Shown here in pieces: positions 27,200 through 32,991 of a stretch of 32,991 nt of DNA (position 1 is its first letter; the number at the start of each line of letters is the position of its first letter). The position numbers and the translations under genes were made by a program. The notes beneath the pieces are model-generated. The model did no database searches and had not been told where the DNA came from. It saw only the letters and a program-made list of their open reading frames with translations. The stretch spans positions 1 to 32,991 of the forward strand of contig JAQGHT010000244.1 in assembly GCA_028291565.1 (NCBI GenBank), read 5' to 3'. The stretch is from Planctomycetaceae bacterium. GTDB taxonomy: Bacteria; Planctomycetota; Planctomycetia; Planctomycetales; Planctomycetaceae.

Positions 27200-28801
27200 A
27201 TGGATGGAAATCGCCTGGCTTGGATGCCCGTAATCGCCCTCCTGCTGATCGTGCCGTCATGTCGAACTCCCGAACTCCGTGGGCCGGACGTCGGGCGCGA
27301 CTCGCCGGATTCCTTCAATGGAGAAACCAGCACGGAAAATTCCGGTCAGCTCCCCTTCAACGAGTTTTTCAGCGATCCGTTGCTGACGGGCTTGATTGAC
27401 CAGGGGCTGGCTGGCAATCAGCAACTGAAGATCCTCGGTGAGGAAATCCAGATTGCCAATAACGAAGTGCTTCGGCGGCGCGGGGCGTATCTTCCCCTCG
27501 TAACGCTCGGGACCAACGCGGGGCTGAATAAATACAGCCTTTATACGCTCCCCGGAGCCGATAACGTGCAAAACACCTACCCAGGTGGCCACCACTTTCC
27601 CACTCCGCTACCCGATTTCATGGTCGCCGCGAATCTTTCCTGGCAAATCGACATCTGGAGACAATTGCGGAATGCCAGGGACGCTCAATCGCTGCGTTAC
27701 CTGAGTACCTGGGAGGGGCGAAACTACGTTGTAACTCGCCTGGTCGCAGAGATCGCCGAGAATTATTACAGTCTGATTGCGCTCGACAAACGCATGGAAA
27801 ACCTCGATCGGACAATCCTGCTTCAACAGGATAGCCTCGAGAAAGCCAAGGCCAAGAAGGAATTTGCCCAGGGCACAGAATTGGCTGTCCAGCGCTTCCA
27901 GGCCGAAGTTCAAAAGAACCAAAGTGAAAAGCTGATCATTACACAGGAAATCATTGAGGTCGAAAATCGGATCAACTTCCTCGTCGGCCGTTTCCCTGAG
28001 CCTGTTCAGCGGTCTACTGAATTCTTCGATCTGAACCTGCACGCACTCAGCGTGGGTATACCTGCGGATATGCTACGGAATCGACCCGATATCCGCCAGG
28101 CCGAGCGTGAGCTCGAAGCTGCCGGGCTGGACGTATTAGTCGCCAGGGCCAATTTCTATCCGAAGCTGGTTGTCACAGCGGGTGTAGGATACGAGGCTTT
28201 CGAAACCAGGTTTCTGCTCCAAACACCAGAATCTTTGATTTATAGCGTCGCAGGCGGACTGGTTGCCCCATTGATCAACAAGAAGGCGATCCAGGCTGAC
28301 TACATGAACGCCAACGCCAGACAATTGCAGGCTGTTTATGATTACCAGCGAGTTGTCCTCAACGGGTTTACCGAAGTCGTCAATCGCCTCTCCAAAGTGC
28401 AGAACTACACCAAGAGTATCGAGATCAAGAAGCAACAACTGGCGTCACTTGAGGCCTCGGTCAATGCCGCCACTCAACTCTTCGTGGCTGGCCGCATCGA
28501 TTACATTGATGTGCTGTTCGCCCAGCGTGACCTGAGAGACGCAAGAATCGTCCTGATCGATACCAAGAAAGAGCAATTGTCCGCGATCGTCAATACTTAC
28601 CAGGCACTTGGCGGCGGTCTAATACCGTTTGACTATCCCAATGCGGGGACTATCGTTCCAGTTGGACCTGTCGGACCAGATTTGCCGGTGCCAGCGGGCT
28701 TGCCCGTCCCGGCCGCTGCACCCGAAGCCGGTGCCGCTGCCCAAGTTCCACCTGCACTAGAGGTTGCACCAGTACCCGAAAACGGTGCTGAAAAGAAATG
28801 A
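27200..28801 (+). CDS. TolC/OprM-type outer-membrane efflux lipoprotein
   Basis: This 533-residue protein is the outer-membrane channel of a tripartite efflux pump (NodT/OprM family). A type II signal peptide ends in the lipobox IVPSC (Cys21), so it should be lipid-anchored. Typical family segments follow: FFSDPLLTGLIDQGLAGNQQ, AAN-LSWQIDIW, VTRLVAEIAENYYSLIALD, LRNRPDIRQAERELEAAGLD and ARANFYPKLVV. The internal repeat helices follow, with VVLNGFTEVVNRL and LFVAGRIDYIDVLFAQRDLRDA. After the last helix (IVNTYQALGGGL) there is an unusual Pro/Ala/Val-rich tail of ~60 residues. The ATG at 27200 follows TTGGAA. Its partners, the adaptor and pump, lie 1.7 kb downstream on the same strand, so it is probably a separate transcript. 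Confidence 0.95.
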   Translation: MDGNRLAWMPVIALLLIVPSCRTPELRGPDVGRDSPDSFNGETSTENSGQLPFNEFFSDPLLTGLIDQGLAGNQQLKILGEEIQIANNEVLRRRGAYLPLVTLGTNAGLNKYSLYTLPGADNVQNTYPGGHHFPTPLPDFMVAANLSWQIDIWRQLRNARDAQSLRYLSTWEGRNYVVTRLVAEIAENYYSLIALDKRMENLDRTILLQQDSLEKAKAKKEFAQGTELAVQRFQAEVQKNQSEKLIITQEIIEVENRINFLVGRFPEPVQRSTEFFDLNLHALSVGIPADMLRNRPDIRQAERELEAAGLDVLVARANFYPKLVVTAGVGYEAFETRFLLQTPESLIYSVAGGLVAPLINKKAIQADYMNANARQLQAVYDYQRVVLNGFTEVVNRLSKVQNYTKSIEIKKQQLASLEASVNAATQLFVAGRIDYIDVLFAQRDLRDARIVLIDTKKEQLSAIVNTYQALGGGLIPFDYPNAGTIVPVGPVGPDLPVPAGLPVPAAAPEAGAAAQVPPALEVAPVPENGAEKK

Positions 28802-28872
28802 CCGACGCACTTTGACAGAACTTCGGCCGCACGGGCGTGTCTTTATCACTTCCGTGCGGGTTACGAAGCCCA

Positions 28873-28905
28873 ATAATCAGATTGTCAGTATAATCAGATT
28901 GTCAG
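28873..28905. repeat. Tandem 16-bp repeat in the convergent gap
   Basis: ATAATCAGATTGTCAG occurs twice, at 28873-28888 and 28890-28905, one base apart. The second copy overlaps the stop codon of the winged-helix gene. Part of the unit (CAGATTGTCAG) also occurs near 17879, inside an inverted repeat. No function is evident. Confidence 0.8.
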
Positions 28906-29330
28906 GGGATCTGCGTTGAGTCAGCAATTTTTATGACGGCCAGCAACTCTCCGACCGTTCGATGCGCTTCAATCGGATGTCGCATCGGTTGGTCGACTCG
29001 GATTCTGTAGCTGTTCTGACGGCCGATCTTCTCGCGTTCGATGATTCCGCCAGCCTCAAGATCCGCGATGATCCGCTGCACCGCTCGCTCGGTAATCCCG
29101 ACCAGCAGCGCCACTTCTCGCAGCACAAGCGATGGGTTCCACGACAAGATCGCCAGCACGTGCGAATGATTCGTCAGGAACGTCCAATGTGTACCAGACG
29201 ATTCAGCAGGGGGTGAGTCTGGCTGGCTCAAGGCTGAAGAACGCAACTTTGATTGGGGCGGATCTGGCGGCAAGGCGGTGCGAGGACGCCTCCGGACCGC
29301 AATCAGCGCTTTTTCTCGGGTAGTTTTCAT
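28902..29330 (-). CDS. Winged-helix transcriptional regulator
   Basis: The 142-residue protein has a basic, proline-rich N-terminal tail (~45 residues) and then a winged helix-turn-helix of the small MarR/ArsR-like type. [16 protein letters not shown] (47-62) begins it, [10 protein letters not shown] is the first HTH helix, [19 protein letters not shown] (79-97) holds the recognition helix, and [12 protein letters not shown] is the wing. The pattern ending [16 protein letters not shown] is familiar from small wHTH regulators in actinobacteria and other phyla. It sits between the outer-membrane channel gene and the adaptor/pump genes on the opposite strand, which makes it a candidate regulator of the efflux system. 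The inverted repeats at 30121 and 30402 are possible targets. The start is ATG 29330; a weak ribosome binding site leaves a shorter start possible. Confidence 0.85.
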   Translation of the reverse strand: MKTTREKALIAVRRRPRTALPPDPPQSKLRSSALSQPDSPPAESSGTHWTFLTNHSHVLAILSWNPSLVLREVALLVGITERAVQRIIADLEAGGIIEREKIGRQNSYRIRVDQPMRHPIEAHRTVGELLAVIKIADSTQIP

Positions 29331-29835
29331 TGGAGCGACTCAATGTTTGAAAAAGAACAGCCTCGGCAAAAGGGGCAAATTAAAGTCTATCGGAGATAAT
29401 AGGATATGAAAATAGCGAATAGCAATACGCGATCACATTTTCATATGTCGCTGACGACTCGGAAGGACGATAGCGGGGAAACCACCAACAATTGACTGAA
29501 GACACAAAGTCACCCACTGCCGCTGACAAAACGATTCGACTACGTTGGATTCTTACCGAGGCTCGCTTGAGTTGATCTCAAACGACATGAAGATGCGGTG
29601 TTGTAGCAGCCACCAGTGTCTGAGAAAACGAGCAGACCCGAATGGCACCATGAATATCCTACGTACCAACATATGGCACGCATGTCAATGCGAATGGAGA
29701 GTGACTGTAGAGCAATAATCATGCCGCCCGAACCGGAGGCGATGGCGATTTGATGCTTGGGTTTGTCAGTCAGTGATGCCGCCGCCAGCAGTGAATTGTG
29801 GCCAGTTCGGCATCCCCGGCAGTTAATGCCGCAGT

Positions 29836-29923
29836 GGCACTCGCATGGAGCGGAATGGCGCTAGCCACCGGTGTCTGGATCGTGAAAAATCGGCCGCTAA
29901 CGCCGCGCCGCGCACGATTCTGT
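29836..29923. repeat. Dispersed hairpin repeat, copy 2 (with 12179-12268)
   Basis: This copy shares GGCACTCGCA, GAGCGGAATGGCGCTAGCC and ACCGGTGT with the copy at 12179. Its right arm (CGGCCGCTAACGCCGCGCCG) aligns with the other right arm but is more diverged, so its own hairpin has more mismatches. It looks like an older or decayed member of the same family. Confidence 0.8.
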
Positions 29924-30027
29924 TAACGCCCGACAGGGCGTTGCCTCCACAAATTGCTGGCATTTGTCACCCCCTGTTGACTGTGTGTCCTGCTCACTCT
30001 CTGCCGCTGGCTCCTCAAAAAGGTGCC

Positions 30028-30068
30028 CTCACGCGAACATTCTATCGAACGTTAAAACTTCGTAACCC
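30028..30068 (+). repeat. Upstream block, copy 1 (with 30239-30280)
   Basis: CTCACGCGAAC followed after a short gap by CGAACGTTAAAACTT and (C/G)GTAACCC occurs here and again at 30239-30280, about 211 bp apart. Each copy precedes one of the two promoter-like cassettes, by about 24 bp here and about 90 bp in the second case. Confidence 0.8.
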
Positions 30069-30091
30069 TGTCCATTAGCTGCCATCGCCGC

Positions 30092-30140
30092 TTGACGCGG
30101 AGCTAAAATCTTCTATGTTTACACGACATCGGATTCGTGT
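30092..30140 (+). promoter_or_regulatory. Promoter/operator cassette 1 of the efflux locus
   Basis: TTGACG (30092-30097), a 16-bp spacer and TATGTT (30114-30119) form a sigma70-like promoter. One base later comes a perfect inverted repeat, ACACGA-N8-TCGTGT (30121-30140), placed where a repressor would cover the transcription start. It lies ~330 bp before the adaptor gene. Confidence 0.6.
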
Positions 30141-30238
30141 ATTGTCGTACGCATGTGTATCACCGTGGTATTACTGGGGATATGAATTGTCCGTAGTGCA
30201 ATCTTGCAGTAGATCCGTGAACCGAGAAAGTCGCCAGC

Positions 30239-30280
30239 CTCACGCGAACTCGCCCACCGAACGTTAAAACTTGGTAACCC
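30239..30280 (+). repeat. Upstream block, copy 2 (with 30028-30068)
   Basis: This is the second copy of the CTCACGCGAAC ... CGAACGTTAAAACTT ... GTAACCC block, with a gap one base longer than in copy 1. It supports a duplication of the whole upstream region. Confidence 0.8.
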
Positions 30281-30372
30281 CGCACATGAAGACCTCGTAA
30301 GACTCCGTGTAAACTCTTAGCAGCACAGCACATAAGCTCTTTGCAACTCTGGAAGCAAGCTTGCGTCCCGGC

Positions 30373-30421
30373 TTGACCCAGATTCGAAATTGGCTATCGT
30401 TACACGACAGAAGATTCGTGT
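30373..30421 (+). promoter_or_regulatory. Promoter/operator cassette 2 of the efflux locus
   Basis: TTGACC (30373-30378), a 16-bp spacer and TATCGT (30395-30400) are followed after one base by the same perfect inverted repeat, ACACGA-N8-TCGTGT (30402-30421). The arrangement and spacing equal those of cassette 1. It lies 46 bp before the adaptor ATG, so this is the likely proximal promoter. Confidence 0.65.
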
Positions 30422-30467
30422 ATTACCGAACGCATGTTTGTGACACCGAACGTATTTGGGACAACCA

Positions 30468-31577
30468 ATGATAGAGAACACCATCAAAGTCTTACCAAGA
30501 CTGACCACCATCCTGGCACTGCTTTCTCTCGGCTTACCCGGATGCAGCACTCATCACGAGGAGCACGAGCATGAAGCTCACAAGATCGTGGCCACCACTC
30601 CTCAGGCAAAGGACGTGACCATCACGCAACAGTTTGTCTGCCAGATCCACTCGCAACGTCACATTCAAGTTCGCGTACTCGAGCGAGGGTATTTGGAGAA
30701 GATTCCTGTTAAGGAGGGGCAGAAGGTCAAGGAGGGCGATTCGTTGTTCTCGATTATTCCAGTGCTGTACCAGACAAAACTGGATGCTGAGAAAGCCGAG
30801 GCCAGGCTGGCGCAATTGGAGTACAACTACACCAAGAGGTTGCAGCTGGACAAAGTGGTCTCTTTGAATGAAGTGGCGCTGCACGAGGCCAAGGTACAGA
30901 AGGCGGATGCCAAAGTACAACAGGTGGCAGCTGAGCTGGGCTTCACGCACGTGAAAGCGGCTTTTGATGGCATCATCGACCGACTACTGCAGCAGCAAGG
31001 CAGCCTGGTTGAGGAGGGCGAGATCCTCACGACCTTGTCCGATAACAGCCTGATGTGGGTCTATTTCAACGTGCCCGAAGCTCAATATCTCGAATACATG
31101 GCTGCCCAGAAAGAGAAAAAAGAGGATCTGCACGTCGAACTCATGCTGGCAAACGGTCAAAAGTTCCACCAACCCGGCAAGATCGGTGCGATCGAGGCCG
31201 ACTTCAACAACCAGACGGGGAACATCCCGTTCCGAGCGGATTTTCCGAACCCGGACAATTTGCTGCGTCACGGTCAGACCGGCAACGTGTTGATTCACCG
31301 AGTGTTGCATGACGCCATCGTCATTCCTCAACGGGCGGTTTTCGAGGTTCTTGACAAGCGGTATGTTTACGTCGTCGACAAAGACGACGTGGCTCACCAG
31401 CGGGAGATCGAAGTCCAGAACGAATTGGAGGACATTTTTGTTATTAAGAGCGGACTCGAAGTCAGCGACAAGATCGTACTTGAAGGAGGCCGGCAGATTC
31501 GCGACGGCGAGAAAGTCGAATACGAGGATCGTCGACCGGAACAGGTTGCGACAGATCTGAAGTTTCACGCAGAATAA
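30468..31577 (+). CDS. RND efflux membrane-fusion adaptor lipoprotein (AcrA/MexA type)
   Basis: The frame opens at a TTG (30456), but the ATG at 30468 is preferred, giving 369 residues. A type II signal peptide ends in the lipobox GLPGC (Cys26), and a His/Glu-rich stretch HHEEHEHEAH follows directly. The adaptor core is complete: a first lipoyl half (HIQVRVLERGYLEKIPVKEG, then QKVKEGDSLFSI), an alpha-hairpin (~100-150) and a second lipoyl half (HVKAAFDGIIDRL, GSLVEEGEILTTL). A beta-barrel with VYFNVPEAQYLEY and a membrane-proximal domain with IVIPQRAVFEVLDKRYVYVV complete it. It should link the inner-membrane pump 133 bp downstream to the outer-membrane channel encoded at 27200. The His-rich segment is unusual for drug-type adaptors. 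Confidence 0.95.
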   Translation: MIENTIKVLPRLTTILALLSLGLPGCSTHHEEHEHEAHKIVATTPQAKDVTITQQFVCQIHSQRHIQVRVLERGYLEKIPVKEGQKVKEGDSLFSIIPVLYQTKLDAEKAEARLAQLEYNYTKRLQLDKVVSLNEVALHEAKVQKADAKVQQVAAELGFTHVKAAFDGIIDRLLQQQGSLVEEGEILTTLSDNSLMWVYFNVPEAQYLEYMAAQKEKKEDLHVELMLANGQKFHQPGKIGAIEADFNNQTGNIPFRADFPNPDNLLRHGQTGNVLIHRVLHDAIVIPQRAVFEVLDKRYVYVVDKDDVAHQREIEVQNELEDIFVIKSGLEVSDKIVLEGGRQIRDGEKVEYEDRRPEQVATDLKFHAE

Positions 31578-31710
31578 CTTCCGCTCCTCGATCCGATGCT
31601 CAATTCGGCGCTCATTGAGCCAATCGATCGCGGGAGTCATCGTTGTCATACATCTCATTCGTCGCCGCGACTCTATGAAATACTGAAATCTTCCGGACCC
31701 GCTCAGAATC

Positions 31711-32991
31711 ATGTTCTCACAATTCCTCCGCAGACCGGCATTGGCGATCGTTATCTCGATCCTCATCTTGTTCCTCGGAGGGTTGTCCATCAAGACCCTG
31801 CCGATCTCTCAGTTCCCATCCGTTGCGCCACCGAGCGTTGTGGTCACGGTTGCATATCCCGGCGCCAGTGCCAACGTTCTGGTCGATTCGGTACTGGTGA
31901 TCTTGGAGCAGGCCATCAATGGCGTGCCGGACATGCGCTATATGGCCTCCGCCGCCACCAGCGCCGGCGAAGCGACGATCATGATCATCTTCGAGCCGGG
32001 CACGGATCCGAACGTGGCTGTCTTAAATGTGCAAAACCGAATCCAGACCGTGAAGCAAAGGCTCCCGCCCCTGGTGGAGCGCGAGGGCATCATCGTCATG
32101 CAGGCCATGACGAGCATGTTGATGTATGTGAACATCTACAGCAAGGATCCCACGCACGACCAGAACTTCCTTTACAACTACGCGTTTGTCGACATCCTGC
32201 CTGAGATCAAGCGGGTCCGCGGAATCGGCAGCGCCATTATTCTCGGCAGCCGCCAGTATGCCATGCGAGTCTGGTTGGATCTCGACCGCATGCGCGCCTA
32301 CAACATCAACTCCGATGACGTCATGAAGGCGATCGGAGAACAGAGCATGATTGGTTCGCCTGGGCGACTCGGCCAGGCGACAGGGAAGACGTCACAAACA
32401 GTTGAGTACGTGCTGACTTGGGTCGGACGCTACAACAAGCCGGAGCAGTATGAAAATATCATTCTGAGAGCAAATGAAAAAGGCGAGATCCTGCGATTGA
32501 AGGACGTTGCCAAAGTCGAAATGAGCGCTTCGTACTACAACATTTACTCGAACATCGACGGTCATCCCTCGGCGGCCATCGTTCTCAAGCAACTTCCAGG
32601 TACCAACGCCGCCGTCGTCATCGAGGAAGTGAAGGAGCGGCTCAAGGAGATCAAGGAAGCGTCGGTCCTGCCTGCTGTCGATTTTGAAGTGAGCTACGAT
32701 GTTTCCAGCTTCCTGGAGGCCTCGATCGAGCAGGTGTTGCATACCCCGCTCGAAGCCTTCGTGCTGGTTTCTCTGGTGGTCTACCTGTTCCTCGGTGATT
32801 TGCGTTCCACATTGATCCCGACCCTCGCGGTTCCGGTGTCTCTGATCGGAACGTTCTTTTTCCTGCAATTGTTTGGTATGTCGATCAATCTGATCACGCT
32901 ATTCGCGCTTGTACTGGCAATTGGCGTCGTGGTAGACGACGCGATTGTGGTGGTGGAAGCGGTGCATGCCAAAATGCATGAAAAACACCTG
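31711..32991 (+). CDS. RND efflux pump, HAE1/AcrB type (partial, first 427 codons)
   Basis: The gene begins at ATG 31711 and remains open to the window end. The start MFSQFLRRPALAIVISILIL is the typical first transmembrane helix of hydrophobe/amphiphile RND pumps. LPISQFPSVAPPSVVVTVAY and PGASANVLVDSVLVILEQ follow, then the porter domain (NVAVLNVQNRIQ, RGIGSAIILGSRQYAMRVWL). The next transmembrane helices include VVYLFLGDLRSTLIPTLAVP and FALVLAIGVVVDDAIVVVE. Asp409-Asp410 match the proton-relay pair Asp407/Asp408 of E. coli AcrB, so the pump should be proton-driven and functional as far as visible. No clear ribosome binding site precedes the ATG. Co-transcription with the adaptor is likely. 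Substrates cannot be told. Confidence 0.95.
   Translation, partial: MFSQFLRRPALAIVISILILFLGGLSIKTLPISQFPSVAPPSVVVTVAYPGASANVLVDSVLVILEQAINGVPDMRYMASAATSAGEATIMIIFEPGTDPNVAVLNVQNRIQTVKQRLPPLVEREGIIVMQAMTSMLMYVNIYSKDPTHDQNFLYNYAFVDILPEIKRVRGIGSAIILGSRQYAMRVWLDLDRMRAYNINSDDVMKAIGEQSMIGSPGRLGQATGKTSQTVEYVLTWVGRYNKPEQYENIILRANEKGEILRLKDVAKVEMSASYYNIYSNIDGHPSAAIVLKQLPGTNAAVVIEEVKERLKEIKEASVLPAVDFEVSYDVSSFLEASIEQVLHTPLEAFVLVSLVVYLFLGDLRSTLIPTLAVPVSLIGTFFFLQLFGMSINLITLFALVLAIGVVVDDAIVVVEAVHAKMHEKHL

Larger units (their letters stand above)
29331..30467. other. Long divergent intergenic region before the efflux adaptor
   Basis: This 1.1-kb stretch separates the winged-helix gene (minus) from the adaptor gene (plus). 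From 29331 to 29835 I see no gene or repeat. Then come the second dispersed hairpin copy (29836-29923) and two copies each of an upstream block and a promoter/operator cassette, listed separately. Confidence 0.6.

Noticed and set aside
28873-28905. CRISPR-like array
   Set aside because: Only two 16-bp units with a one-base gap are present, with no spacers and no cas genes.
30153-30185. Ten-residue leader peptide after promoter cassette 1
   Set aside because: The short frame starts at the shared CGCATGT but has no ribosome binding site, and the corresponding ATG in cassette 2 opens a different, unrelated frame.

Overview
The window looks like chromosomal DNA of a planctomycete, probably Planctomycetaceae-like with a mid-50s GC content judged by eye. 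Several family signatures point there: a Tat-exported DUF1501 protein, a TIGR03009-like LolA-fold protein, a giant secreted protein opening with an 'LExR'-type N-terminal motif followed by PD40 propeller repeats, and a tandem array of exported paralogs of unknown function. No tRNA, rRNA, CRISPR array, integrase or transposase was found.

Layout. Positions 1-3894 (minus) hold three tandem paralogs of a ~545-residue exported family; the last runs off the left edge. Positions 4302-10499 (minus) hold a DUF1501 protein with a strong terminator, a membrane-anchored SGNH-hydrolase-like protein, ribosomal protein bS18, an MFS exporter and a DUF2617-like protein. Positions 11162-15994 (plus) encode a purine nucleoside phosphorylase and an isoleucyl-tRNA synthetase with variant signature motifs. 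A minus-strand exported protein with an LptA/OstA-like segment follows, then the 2111-residue multidomain secreted protein (18095-24430), a small Imm51-like protein (minus) and the TIGR03009-like protein (plus).

The right end (27200-32991) is a tripartite RND efflux locus. It holds a TolC/OprM-type outer-membrane lipoprotein, a winged-helix regulator on the opposite strand, a lipoprotein membrane-fusion adaptor, and the first 427 codons of an HAE1/AcrB-type pump. The ~1.1 kb before the adaptor gene holds two copies of a promoter-like cassette, each overlapping the same 20-bp inverted repeat (ACACGA-N8-TCGTGT). This is the clearest regulatory signal in the window.

The most unusual DNA structure is a family of long intergenic palindromes. 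A perfect 71-bp palindrome at 4138-4208 has a second copy at 25256-25326, and three base pairs have changed on both arms together. Other non-coding repeats are an ~88-bp hairpin family (12179 and 29836), a nested hairpin at 7729-7789, and a 72-bp segment shared by the regions upstream of 3894 and 10499. I did not find a complete, clearly novel multi-gene defence or metabolic system. The best candidates for undescribed biology are the palindrome family, the duplicated efflux operator and the tandem exported paralogs.
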